DNA of 64,000 bases, from assembly GCA_038049695.1 (NCBI GenBank), contig CP142456.1, positions 42,512,001 through 42,576,000 of the forward strand, read 5' to 3'. Positions 46,672 through 58,633 of this stretch are shown piece by piece. The position numbers were made by a program, and so were the translations under genes. Source of the stretch: Cinnamomum chago. Lineage: Eukaryota > Streptophyta > Magnoliopsida > Laurales > Lauraceae. The notes beneath the pieces are model-generated. The model was not told where the DNA came from, made no database searches, and saw nothing but the letters and a program-made list of their open reading frames with translations. Numbering within the stretch: the stretch's first letter is position 1; every line of letters starts with the position of its first letter.

Positions 46672-46701
46672 CTGCTCCTTTTCCTCCGGGGTCTTGGGAC
46701 C

Positions 46702-47540
46702 CTAATCCTTGGAAAGGTGTACTCCATGCCTAAAAGGTGTGATACCCTTCTTGGAGTCTTGCATAGCAAACCGTACCAATACCTTATCTATGTAAGCAGC
46801 TTGAGATAAGCCAATCATCCTATTTTTTCGGTCTCGATGGAGTTTGATCCCTAGGATGTAACTAGCTTCTCCCAAGTCCTTCATATCAAAAGTCTTTACT
46901 AACCAAACTTTAACTGTTGACAACATTCCTATATCTTTCCCAAGGAGAAGGATGTCGTCGACATATAAAACCAGAAAAACTACCCTGTCACCTTCATTTT
47001 TCATGTACACATATGACTCATCCGGATTTTGACTAAAACCAAATGATTTGATTGCTCGGTCAAAACGGATGTTCCAGCTTCGGGATGCTTGCTTCAGTCC
47101 ATAAATAGACTTCTGCAGCTTGCAAACTCTTTGCTTTTGGTTACTACCTATAAAACCGTCAGGCTGCATCATATAGATGTCTTCCTCAAGATGGCCGTTG
47201 AGAAACCCCGTCTTGACATCCATTTTCGAAATCTCGTAATCGAGATGAACCGCTATGGATAAGAGTATCCGGATGGACTTGAGCATGGCTATCAACAAGA
47301 AGGTTTCCTCATAATCGATACCCTCTTTCTAAGTATACCCTTTCGCAACAAGCCTGGCCTTAAAGGTCTCAACTCTTCCATCTGGTCCACTCTTTCTCTT
47401 GTAGACCCACTTGTAGCCAATAGGTTTGATATTGGTAGGCAAGTCCACAAGTGTCCAGACCTGATTAGAGTACATAGACTCCATCTCAACTTTCATAACA
47501 TCTTGCCAATGTCCCGAATCTATGTCATTAATTGCTTCAT
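46702..47540 (-). pseudogene. Copia reverse transcriptase remains
   Basis: RNA-dependent DNA polymerase of Ty1/copia type (RVT_2). It opens with the typical WQDVMKVEMESM...VWTLVDLP...GYKWVYKRK segment, continues with KTGFLNGHLEEDIYMMQPDGF and KLQKSIYGLKQASRSWN, and shows the catalytic box FLVLYVDDILLLG. It lies between integrase and RNase H. Broken fossil. Confidence 0.93.
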
Positions 47541-48460
47541 CATAGTTACATGGATCATGTTCCAGTTCTTTCGGGATAGCCTCGTAAGACTCTCCCAAGA
47601 ACGAGAACCTGTCAGGGGGCCTGACTATTCTCCCACTACGACGAGGCAGTGGTGTGACTACTGGGTCTGGTAAGGGCGGTTCTTCCTCAAGTTCGGTCAT
47701 ACTCGGATTTGGAATTGATAGCTCTTGAATCTCTTCCAAAATCACATTTTCTAAAGATTTTCGGTCCATCATATAATCTTCCTCCAGAAAAACCGCATTG
47801 GTGCTCACCAGCACTTTCTGCTCTCTGAGATTATAGAATAACCAACCTTTAGTTCCTTTAGGATATCCTACAAACGTGCATACTTCCGACTTCGTTTCCA
47901 ACTTATCTATCTTAACCTTTAGTACGTGTGCCGGACAACCCCAAATGTGTAAATGTTGTAGACTAGGCTTTTGCCCAAACCACAACTCCCGGGGAGTCTT
48001 AGGTACAAACTTAGATGGTACGAGGTTTAGTATGTACATCACAGTATCCAAGGTGTATCCCCAAAAGGATAAAGGTAATCCTAAGAAACTCAGCATAGAC
48101 CTAATCATATCTAAAAGAGTCTGGTTCCTTCTTTCCGTTACTCCATTCTGTTGAGGCATACCAGGAGCAGACAACTGGGATAGAATCCCATTTTCTGATA
48201 AGTATCCCATAAAATCACCAGAGAGATATTCCTCTCCTTGATCTGATCGAAGAGTCTTGACACTTTTACCAAATTGTTTTTCCGCTTCCGCTCGAAACTC
48301 TTTGAACTTTTCAAAAGCCTCGGACTTGCGGTGCATAAGGTATATGTATCCAATCTGGAGTAGTCATCTTTAAAAGTGATGAAGTACTCACATCCTCCTC
48401 TGTCTCTAACATTAATGGGTCCACACACATCAGTATGCACTAATTCCAATAAATCTTTGG
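47541..48460 (-). pseudogene. Copia integrase remains
   Basis: The catalytic triad context is visible: HTDVCGPI (first Asp), TLRSDQGEEYLSGDF (second Asp) and QQNGVTERRNQTLLDM (Glu). Downstream are the copia-specific WGCPAHVLK and CTFVGYPKGTKGW segments and a linker rich in acidic and proline residues before RT. Broken fossil. Confidence 0.92.
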
Positions 48461-49033
48461 CCCATTGCCCTTGGATGAAAAGGGTCTTTTAGTCATTTTG
48501 CCTTCCAGACAGGACTCACAGACAGGCATTGGTTTTACAACCAATGAAGGCAAGATACCATTTTTCACTAGCCTGTCAATCCTATTTAGGTTTATATGAC
48601 CTAGCCTCAAGTGCCAAAGTTTTGTTGGATTAGATGAAGGTGATTTTCTCTTTAATGATGGCCTATTAATTATTTCGGTATCATGTATCTCATACATTGT
48701 GGGAGTTAACAGATAAAGTCTGTTGGTTACCTTGCCAGAACATATAAAAGCACCCTTCCTCTTTATGAAAACTTGAGTACCAAAAGTAATGGAATAGCTT
48801 TTATTCACCAAACTAGAAACTGAAACTAAATTCCGTCTGAATGACGGTACATATAGAGTGTCTGATAAAACCAACTTATTATCTTGAAAACATAAAGTAA
48901 TAACTCCTACTGAGACCGCATCCGCCTTAGCATCAGATTCTAGGTTGACAATGATTTCGCGGTCACTGAGTCTCCTGGTTTTCCGGAACCCCTGCAACGA
49001 ATTACATATGTGATTAGTTGCCCCGGAGTCCAC
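48440..49033 (-). pseudogene. Copia protease and pre-integrase zinc-binding region
   Basis: Begins with the aspartic protease active-site motif DSGATNHIC, then the NLVSVSSLV strand typical of copia proteases. The C-terminal part has the HHCC pre-integrase region: LWHLRLGHIN...CESCLEGKMTKRPF. Part of the broken polyprotein. Confidence 0.92.
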
Positions 49034-49079
49034 ACACCAAGATTATAAAGTACCAGTTGCAAAACTAACTTCAGAAACA

Positions 49080-49335
49080 AGTGACTCAATCATACCTGAG
49101 GTCTTCTTCTTAGACAGATAATCTGGACAATTCCTTTTCCAATGTCATGTCATGCCACAATGAAAACACTTTCCTTTTGTCCCCGACCCCTTAGCCTTGC
49201 CAACACCACCATTAGGACCATTCTCCACCTTAGGACCCTTCGGAACTGATTTCTTCTTGCCTTTCCGCCCTTAGCAAATGACTTTTCTGTCATCAGGGCA
49301 GTTGGCTTCTTCTTCATAATCCCTTCAGTCACCAC
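49080..49335 (-). pseudogene. Copia gag C-terminus with CCHC zinc knuckle
   Basis: Minus-strand reading shows a lysine/arginine-rich stretch and a C-x2-C-x4-H-x4-C knuckle (CFHC ... NC) just before the protease. Part of the broken polyprotein. Confidence 0.7.
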
Positions 49336-49338
49336 CAG

Positions 49339-49950
49339 CTAGCTAGAAAGCTCAGTTAGAGTCAAATTCATCTTATTCATATTATAATTGACCTTGAAAT
49401 TGTTGAATGACTCTGGTGACTCAAGGATTATGTCAATCTGCGATTCTGCATCAATCGCAACCCCCAGTACATCTAACTCATTCAATGAGTCCATCATTTT
49501 CAACATGTGCTCCTGTACTGGTGTGCCTTCAGCCATCTTGGTGCTTATAAGCACCCTCATAGCAGCATGTCTAGCAGGCCTGCCCTGTTCCGCAAACATC
49601 TCCTTTAAGTTTGATATAATATCATATGCAGTCTTATAGGATTGATGTTGGTGTTGCAAAACACTAAACATGGATGCCTGTATGTAACATCTGGCCATCT
49701 CATCATCTTTGGCCCATTTGATGTAAAGTTCCTTTTCTTCCTGTGATGCTTCCAGCACTGGCTCATCAAGGGGGGGGGGGGGGGGGGGTTTGGTAAGGAC
49801 ATATTTATATCCTGAAGCTGTCAGGACTATATCCGGGTTTCGTTTACAGTCTACATAGTTGGATCCCACAAACTTATTCTGGTTGAGGATGGTCGCAAGT
49901 GGATTGAAAGTATTTGCATTCATGCTAGAAATATTGTAGCACGTAACCAT
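49339..49950 (-). pseudogene. Copia gag (UBN2-like) domain
   Basis: About 203 residues. The start region MNANTFNPLATILNQNK, then ELYIKWAKDDEMARCYI, AYDIISNLKEMF, AAMRVLISTKM, HMLKMMDSLNELDVLG and ILESPESFNNF match the plant copia gag pattern. Near residue 57 a proline run is encoded by a G19 tract on the plus strand (49770-49788). Capsid-like structural protein of the element. Confidence 0.9.
49770..49788. repeat. G19 homopolymer within the copia gag region
   Basis: Nineteen G in a row (C on the coding strand). Length is likely polymorphic and error-prone in sequencing. Confidence 0.85.
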
Positions 49951-50555
49951 ACATTCAATTAATGAATTTAAATGACATTAGGGTTTAGTATTCTACCAAA
50001 TTTATATGGAATCCTCATAACCATTAAATTCAGAATACATCGGAATTCCAATCCCCGGGGTATGCCTCCTTGGGGAGTGCAAATACCACCTAGATTGGTG
50101 CGAATCAAGGTTGGTAAAAATTTGAGATTAAGACTAACTATCCATGATCCCCATCATTCATTATTATCTAGGCATCTCATACCAAATAGTGAATAACTCC
50201 CGATTAGCTTCGGTTTCTAAAATACATGAGGCAAATCCTTGGGGATACTACATCATTATTTTAGTTAAGTATGACCCACCAACTAGCATTGCATGACAAT
50301 CGTTGCAGGCAGCTCCTCCTTAGGGAGTGGGCCCCTGCCCCGTCTCACCAACACTATCCTAAGGAGATCCATTTCTAGTAACCGGAGAAACAAAAGCCCT
50401 CCGTGGGGAACGACCATTCTCAAGATGGCGCGATGCTAATACTTTCCTTACAATGGACCTATGGTGGAAAACCATGGGGATTTCTCAATTTAAATGCCCC
50501 GTTCCCACCTAATATTTTATAATTGAGAATCTCCTTGTAAGGTATTAGGGCCCAC

Positions 50556-50573
50556 ATATATATATATATATAT
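50556..50573. repeat. (TA)n microsatellite
   Basis: About nine TA units in the copia leader. Confidence 0.8.
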
Positions 50574-51348
50574 GAACATCAAATCATCTTATGATATGAT
50601 CAAAGATTGGTTCCAAGTCAAGTTATTTTAAGGAAAGTCCAGTTGCTTAAATTAGTGTTACCAATGTGTCCATCTCATGGGTCATCAACACTAATTAAAA
50701 CTCTTTCCAAAAATTAATTTGATTTGACCAATTTTAGTAACTTGCTATGTTTGGATCAAATTTGGAAATATTCTAAATTAAGCATGCATCCATAAATAGA
50801 AAGTGCTGAAATTAGAAACTGGTCCTCTCCTCCACATGGCCCTAACGGAATAGACTTCTTGGACTTCTAGACTTTCCAAAACTTTGGAATTCCCCAAACT
50901 ATTTGGGCAACTCCAAAACTCTTTTGGTAATCTTCAAGCTCTTTGATTACAAGTCCAACATCGCTTTCCTTCTTCGTCTCGGACATTGCCAGAATTTACA
51001 AATTTAGAAAAATTACATAAATTCCTATGCCTCGATTATGAGACTTACATGGTTATCTAAACATGGAAATAAAAAGGGCTATAGGGAAATTCATCATGCC
51101 TTGCCCTTTCACGGGAAACCAAGGAAACCATGATGCCCTTTACACTTAGCCTTAAATAAACCAATAACCACAAATAGAAAGCAAAAGACTTGTGGGCCAT
51201 ATGGAGAGGACATAATCATCTGCAAGTTAGTATCTCATACAACCATACAAATCACAAAAATAGGTTACCAAATAATGTTGGAAAAATAGGATGTAATAGA
51301 ACACCCAAAACTGAAAAATCCAATTTCTGCAACCTGCTGTACAATGTC

Positions 51349-51428
51349 CTTGGTCGACAGGCCAGAGGGCTCGGTCGACCGACCTGCAAGTGCTCGGTCG
51401 ACCGAGCACGAGTCTCGGTCGATCGAAC
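51349..51428. repeat. Palindrome cassette, CGGTCGACCG type, in the copia leader
   Basis: TTGGTCGACAG, GCTCGGTCGACCGACC, GTGCTCGGTCGACCGAGCAC and TCTCGGTCGATCGAA in a row, spaced by about 10 nt. The central one is a perfect 20-bp palindrome. The words match those of the younger LARD, although the element family is unrelated. Confidence 0.85.
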
Positions 51429-51683
51429 TGACGGAAACTTGCAACTTGGGTTTCGGCAGTTCGTGTCCAATCTTCACCAAATCACTTCTAAAGTGTTCCA
51501 ATGGCTTCGTACCATCCTTCCATCATTATTAAACCCTTTTGTGACTATCCAAACATGAATCTACTATCAAACCAAGTAAATTCATCAAAACTGATCCTTA
51601 CATAGCCCTTGCTCTATCTTCTTCGCATCTCATGCAAAGATTAGAACAAGCTTAATGATCTAACATGAATAGAGATGAGGTAT

Positions 51684-51696
51684 GGCTCTGATATCA
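51684..51696 (-). other. Copia primer-binding site (initiator Met-tRNA)
   Basis: Minus-strand TGATATCAGAGCC, one base off the usual TGGTATCAGAGCC, two bases from the 5' LTR end. Confidence 0.85.
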
Positions 51697-54204
51697 ATTG
51701 TTTGAAGTAGGTGCACCTTTCACATAGGTTTCAAAAACTTTTGACCCACTTGATGCAGGGATTAACTATCTAGAAGGCAACGAACTCAATCCAGGATGCA
51801 GTTCCTCAAACTCGTAAATCATGTACAATAATATAACCTATCTAGAAGATAGAAAACAACACCTAAACATGCAACCACGAAATCTAAAGCATACAAGGAA
51901 GTAGATTATACCTTTGGAGCTTAGTAGTGCTCTAATGGAGAATTTGAATTCTTTCTTTGATGATGAACACCTTCACTAATCAAATCAGAATCTCCAACAC
52001 CTTTTGATCTTCCACGCTATGGCCCATATCAGCTTCTCTTATCTCAAGAAGATGGTGGAATCTCCAAGAGAAAACCCTAAAAGAAACTAGAAGAGAACTA
52101 GAAGAGGGAGAGGATGAGGAGTGTGCAACACTTGCACAATACTAGGCTTGGGCGTGAATTCCAATAGTGGAATTGTGCATGGGGAACGTCCAAGGCACTC
52201 CTCTCCTCGTTTATAGCACTTAAGCAGCCTCCTCTTGCTAATTGAAATAGAAGTCTTACTTCCATAATAATTAGTTGCTTACTAAATCACAATTAGAAGT
52301 CTCACTTCAAATATGATTAGTAACTTTCTCTTTTTCTAACTAAAATAGAAGTCTCACTTCCATTAATAATTAGTAACTTACTATTACGACTACTAGACAT
52401 CTGACTTCAAATAGAAATAGTAACTTTCTATTTCCTTTTAGAGTTCTACTATAATTAGTATCTTTCTAATATCTTGGGCTAGCGTGGGGACCACTAAGGA
52501 TTCCTTAGAAAGCTGACTCCAACTGGAACACGTGACCCCACAGTTAATTGAAAATAACTCCACTATATAAATGCAATTAAACTCCAGTCTTAGGAATAAA
52601 TTACAATGAAGACCCTAAACTTCCCAATTACCACAAATAGGCCCCTCCATCTATATCCATGGATCAATTGGACTTGTCCACCAAAATAGATCCATATCTT
52701 ATTATCCTTGAGCCCCAATTAATTATAGTGATCATTTCGTACCGATCCAATTAACTATTAATCGGAATGGGTGCGCACTTACCAATGATAAATCCATTAA
52801 TTGGCACAAGGGGATATTAAAGTTAGATTCCATCTTGACCATTGAATGTTCCTACAGCTCTACTACCACGTACTCAAATCATCGAGGTGTTGACCTACAA
52901 TTGGCCTCACTCATTGGTGACTCAAAGCAAATGAGTAGATAGAAACTTGAGTTCATTAATGTCTCAGGATTGTGATCCTATTGCTAGGGAATTATGAGAG
53001 CAGACCTTAAAAGTAAAGACAGTGTATATAAGGTGTTTCTCATGGTCCTTCAATACATCCAATGTACCAGCACCATGATCCAGAATCTTACATTCTGATG
53101 ATCGAGACAAATCACATTATCTCGTAGTGATCAAAGTGTTGCAACCTTGTGAAATGAGATGCCCAATTTCATTATTGGTTGTGAAGATATTTAAGTATAA
53201 GATTTGCAATACATGTCTCCTGCATGTGGATCTCATCCATACACATGTATTACATCTAGTATACTTGTGTACTCCGGTTCATCTCATGAACCATTATGTC
53301 ATTCGTATTGGTTATTGTAAGTCCATGGGGATCCGAACCCTAGAGGGGGGGTGAATAGGGTGAGCTCCAATTATGACCAATTTTAACAATTTTAACTTCT
53401 TAAAAACAAACTAGTCACATGTGATGATTTATCATACAATATGCGGAAGCTAACAAAAACAATCACCACAAAGCAATCACCATCACACAAGTATTTATAG
53501 TGGTTCGGCCTCAATGCCTACATCCACTACCGGCTTGTGAACCACCACCCCACCGGATTTCCACTATTTATGCTTTTCAAATAGGCTAAGCAATAACCTT
53601 TACAATATGCTTTCCAAGGCTAAGCAATAACCTTACAATGATGCTTTTCCAAGGCTAAACATCAACCTATACACTATGCTTTTAAAGGCTAAGCAATAAC
53701 CTCTTCAACCACAAGGTTGGTTATCTCTCTAATTTAGTGTCTTTAATACACTTGATGGAGATTCTATTTAGCTCATTACAATGCCTCTTAAATAGGCGGA
53801 TATGGAAGTGAAATACAAATACACACTCACACTATGAATGCAAAGATGAAAACAAATGAAGTGTGTGTGTGTGGTCCTCAATCATTTTGAAAATGAAAGC
53901 TCATAAATGTATGCCTAAGGCTTTTGAAAGTTTTAGCTCAAAAACATTTATGATTGAGGAAGTAATGCAATCACATGTTAAAAGTAACAACTTGTTAATG
54001 ATATCAAAGTTACACAAGTTGTATGAAATGGATTAGCTCTAAACATGTGATGCATAGGGATGTCAATCAAATCACCAATGAAGCTCAAAACATAAAAATA
54101 GATTTGATTGAAAAGAGGGGACAAATCATATGTAATTATAAATACAACTTGAAAATGATTTACCTATCAAAGTGATGCAAGTTGTGAAACTTTAAAACAA
54201 TAAT

Positions 54205-54805
54205 ACACATATGATTTGTAATGATGTTGAATCCAAAACATAAGATACATTTGAAAGAGATTTTCTTATGATGGAAAACAACAACCAAAGATTCAACAAA
54301 GTATATGAATCATGTTACATATTTCATTAACATGATCTACTTAGATTTACCAAAGATAAAGTACTACTTTGATGAATCAATGGTGATGTATCCAAAACAA
54401 TAGATCTATTCAAAATATAACACATGCTAAGGATACAACACATCATAGGTTAACATGTTACTAAGATTTACCAATGATAAAACAAAACATGAAAACATAT
54501 GATTTGTAAAGAAGTTGAGTCCAAAACATAAGATACTTTTGAAAGTGATTTTCTTATGATGGAAAACAACAACCAAAGATTCAACCAAGTATAGGAATCA
54601 TGTTACATATGATTTACCAAGTTTCTTTCATTAACATGATCTACTTTGATTTACCAATTCAAGTACTACTTGGATTGAATCATATGATGTTGTATCCAAA
54701 ACAATAAATCAACTCAAAACATAAAATATGTTAAGGACACAACACAAACATAGTTTAACATGCTAGAAATGATTTACCAAAAATAAAACAAAAGCATGAA
54801 AACAT
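54205..54805 (-). repeat. Tandem duplication of about 300 bp in the young LARD LTR
   Basis: Starts of 'catatgatttgtaa' at about 54208 and 54498, with a partial third at 54798; same structure as 27023-27625. Confidence 0.75.
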
Positions 54806-54973
54806 ATGATTAAGGAAGGAAGAGCCTACTTGGTGGTTTAACTTCATTAATCCAAGCTTTAGCTTTCCTAATCATCCCCTTCATCCCTTGGTTCTTTTCC
54901 CTTTTGATATGCCTCAAATCCTCTCAAGGAGGGGCTCTAAAAATTCCCAACTTTTGGTAAGGGAAAGAACTCA

Positions 54974-54980
54974 TTTTATA
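54974..54980 (-). promoter_or_regulatory. Young LARD LTR TATA box
   Basis: Minus-strand TATAAAA in GGCTATAAAATGAG; the cassette lies about 25-170 bp upstream. Confidence 0.6.
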
Positions 54981-55005
54981 GCCAAAAAGGTCCAACGGCT
55001 ATATC

Positions 55006-55150
55006 CTCGGTCGACCGGCACACAGGCCTCGGTCGACCGGGAAGGCACAACGGTCAGATTTCTGACCGTTGGAGGTTTCAGTGCAAAAATGCAGTTTTTA
55101 CCTCCAGTTGTCTCGGTCGACCGAGACCTGTGTCTCGGTCGACCGGCGAC
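55006..55150. repeat. Palindrome cassette, CGGTCGACCG type (young LARD 3' LTR)
   Basis: Four CGGTCGACCG palindromes in two pairs (about 55007-55040 and 55112-55146) around a hairpin made of AACGGTCAGA/TCTGACCGTT. Confidence 0.85.
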
Positions 55151-55528
55151 ACTGCCGGGACTCCCCCCTATTTGCAAAAAATGCAACTTTTGCATATTTG
55201 AAGGTTTTTCTTTGGGGGACCTTTTGGCCACTAAATCAAGCTTGGAAAACATGTTTTAAAGATTCTAATGGTTTTTAAAACATGACATAAAAAGCCTAAA
55301 AAGATTCAAAACTTTTAAAACAAAGGCTTGCTTGATTTCTTGAAAACTCTTTTCTAAAACAAATGCATCCAAGATTTAAAAACAAATCATGCATAAAACA
55401 AGATCTTAAAAACAATGCATGAATAAATCAAGATTTCAAGTTTACTTTAAAACCAATGCAAGTGTGTAATTCAAATGATGCTAGAATGAAATGCATCCAT
55501 CAAATTGCAATCTAGAAAATTCCTAACA

Positions 55529-58500
55529 ATCTCCCCCTTTGCAATTTGATGGCAAACACACTCACCACTGAACATACACACTTAGTCTTCAGCTCCCCCT
55601 CAGCTGGACAAGGCTTGAAATCTTCTTGGATGCTTCTTCTTATAGCTTGGGCTCTTGGGCTTCAATCTTCATGATGCTTGGAGCTTGATTAACCTTCAAG
55701 CTTTCTTTCTTCTTTCTTTCTTTATCCAAGCATATTCTTTAGCTTCCAAGCTATCTTTCTTCTATTAGCTCTCCCCCTTTGACCATGCCTCTTTCTCCCT
55801 TTGGCAAGGTATGCATTCTCTCCCTTTGTAGAAGATCATACATAACTCTCCCCTTTGGAAGCTTGGACTTTCTCTTCACCCTTTTGAGAACTTGCATAAT
55901 TTCTCCCCCTTTGCCATTAAATTGCAAAGGTACCTACACACATGAAACAAGGAAAATACCATTAGTAGCACCTGTTAACAAATGAAATCGAAGATGAAAT
56001 CCATAACAGGCTATCATGTGAGGTAGTAGTCTCTAAGGGCTCAAAGGCAATCCTAGGGTCAATTTGATCACAACTAATACTTCCTATGAAGGTTTACACT
56101 CCCCCTCAATCCATTATCTCCTTTTGTCAAACTTTTGACAAAGATTTAACTATTAGGTACAAGAAGAAGATGGTTTAACCAAGTGAGGGTCAACTTCAAG
56201 GAAAGGATTAGATTCATATAACTATAAAGCTCAATATGATCAAATTACCAAAAGAGAGCTAGGTCTATGGGAAAAGCAATCATGGATATCAATTGGACAA
56301 ACAAGGAATACCAATTGAGATTTAGGATATGACTTAATAAATCAATCACTCTAAAATGGATTTAAAAGTATACCTATTATGAGAAATCCAAATTAGAGCT
56401 ATCCATGATATGGGGTTTACTCAAACATAGCATCAAACAATATTACTTAAGAAAAACATATGCTATGCAAGATTTTGAAAATCATTTCATTCAATCAATA
56501 AATATGACTTATAAAGTGCAAGATGAGTGAAATGAAATTCAAACATGAAGCCAACCTCAACTAATAACCAACCAATATTATGAACACATAAACATGGTGG
56601 TCATAAGATATACCTATATGAGCAAAAGAGGTGGCAACATGAGCATTATGATGCTAATGGTGTGTGACATGGGACAATCATATTACTTATCAAGTTCAAT
56701 CCAATGCACACAAGTTTTATCACATTCACAAGAAATCAAATCAATCAAACAATATACCAATTGAATCCAATTGAATTTGATAACATGATAAAGAGCAAGA
56801 ATGTGACAAAATTCCATCAAGCATCATAAATGCATATTCATCACTTTTAAAGATATAACTATTGAGCATAGTGATGAACAAGAGAAATTGCAATGCAAAA
56901 AGATATGACTTGGTAAAGCATGCAATTTCCAAAGTGTCAAAATCATATGAATTCAACATCTAAGATATCCATCAAACATATAGAAATATGAGAAATGGGT
57001 CTCAAAGAGTTTCATATGATTAAGAACACTACTATGAAGTTGAAACATGTATAAGGATGATATCACTTAGAAAATACACATGAATCAACATCATAACCAT
57101 CCAAATAGAAATGACTATAAAGCATAGAGGATGGATTTGAGTTCTAGTATGGTTTCTACAAATATAATAGATAACACAACCATACATAGAACAATTGTCA
57201 TTTGCATAGAGAGGATCAATCAACACTCAAGATCTAACTCATACCATATCATCAATAAAGAATATAACTATGTAAGCACAAGAAGGTATGAAGTTAGAGA
57301 GACATCATGGATCACATAAAGATGAAGATGGACCACATAAATGGATATACCTATTAAGAACAATGGTTAATTCCAATTCATCTAAAATGATTCATTAAGC
57401 TATCATGTAACATCTCCACTCTTAGCAAATGCACTAAGCTTACAATGCAATGGAAAAAGATATGAGGTTTATACCAAATGAACTTAGCACATAAAATCAC
57501 ATATGTACCTAAAAAGCTCAAATACAAGATTTTACTATAAAGCACATAAACACTCATTAATTTGCATTAATGAAACTATATACCAAAAAAGGCACAAACA
57601 TGCAAATCAATGAAATCATATCCAACCATGCAATGTAAGACAACAAAATCAATTTGCATAAAGAATGTAACTAAAAGAGCAAAGATGCAAATAGATTGTA
57701 AAAATTATTTCCTTTCAAATGATATAATCATAAATAGGCACAAGGAAATAAATTCAAGGAAAATGCTTCTAAAAATACAACCAATAAGGCTTAGAACATT
57801 TTCCAAAGTTTCTCAAATCACTACAATTTATGAAATTCCAACAAAGAATCATTTATAGAATTAAGAGCAAGTGATTTTGAAAAACAAGAAGTGTACTATT
57901 GTAAAGTTTTCAAATTATAAAACAATAGACACTTACTAAGTTTCCATACCAAGAGATATAACTTTGAAAACTCAATGGAAAACTAAAATAGCTTCAAATC
58001 ATTTGATTTACAAAAAGGATGTAACTATGACAAACATCAAATGATTTTACAACATCAATTGATCATGAAAAACTAGCTATGAAAGCATTTGTAATCACAA
58101 TCAATTGATCATGAATAGATATGCACTACAGGAGATATAACTATATGATCAAAATGCAAATCCATCATGAAAGTATTGCAATCAAAGGATTTTGAAAACC
58201 ATGAGATATAACTTTAAAAGTTCATGAAGACAAAATCAAATGATCACAAAGAAACATTGCATTTTAAAAGATGTGACTATAAAGAAACAAAATGCAAATG
58301 TAACATGACCAACAAAAAGATATAACTAAAAAGCATAGGTTGGTCTAGTGGGATCAAGGCCTTAAGGTTACTCAAATAGTCTACCTTTGAAAATTCACCT
58401 AAGGTCTTGAAAAGGTGTCCTTGAGAGATCACTTTGAGGACTCACCAACTCTAGAAGATATAACTTGGAAAAGTCTTAGAGTGGTGCAATGAGGCTAGGG

Positions 58501-58633
58501 AAATTTCAATTTCAATCACAGTGGAAATCTTTAAAAAGATATGCAATAAATCACAACACTAGGGTCCAAATCTAGCAAGGATCAACTCCGGGTTGTTAAG
58601 CCCTAAAATGGAGTAACCCGCTCTGATACCACT
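55529..58633 (-). other. Non-coding interior of the young LARD
   Basis: 3.1 kb of AT-rich sequence with no recognised domain and no long open frame. Some eighteen variants of GATATAACTAT are strewn through it (for example 56855, 57259, 57950, 58133, 58203, 58316, 58455), most at the same relative places as in the older copy. The purine tract is at 55529-55542 and the primer-binding site at 58620-58631. Confidence 0.85.
58620..58631 (-). other. Primer-binding site of the young LARD (initiator Met-tRNA)
   Basis: Minus-strand TGGTATCAGAGC, two bases from the 5' LTR end. Confidence 0.92.

Larger units (their letters stand above)
49951..51683 (-). other. Copia untranslated leader, about 1.7 kb
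   Basis: No convincing coding region between the primer-binding site and gag. It holds a (TA)n run near 50556-50573 and a GTCGAC-type palindrome cassette (51349-51428) about 260 bp from the primer site. Several short inverted words (CCCCGGGG near 50054, CTCCTTAGGGAG near 50310) are scattered in it. Confidence 0.7.
53316..55528 (-). repeat. Young LARD 3' LTR (2213 bp)
   Basis: Holds a G7 tract, the approximately 300-bp tandem units (54205-54805), a TATA box (54974-54980) and the cassette (55006-55150). Open frames of 123 and 93 codons here are duplicated exactly in the other LTR and are cassette by-products. Confidence 0.95.
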
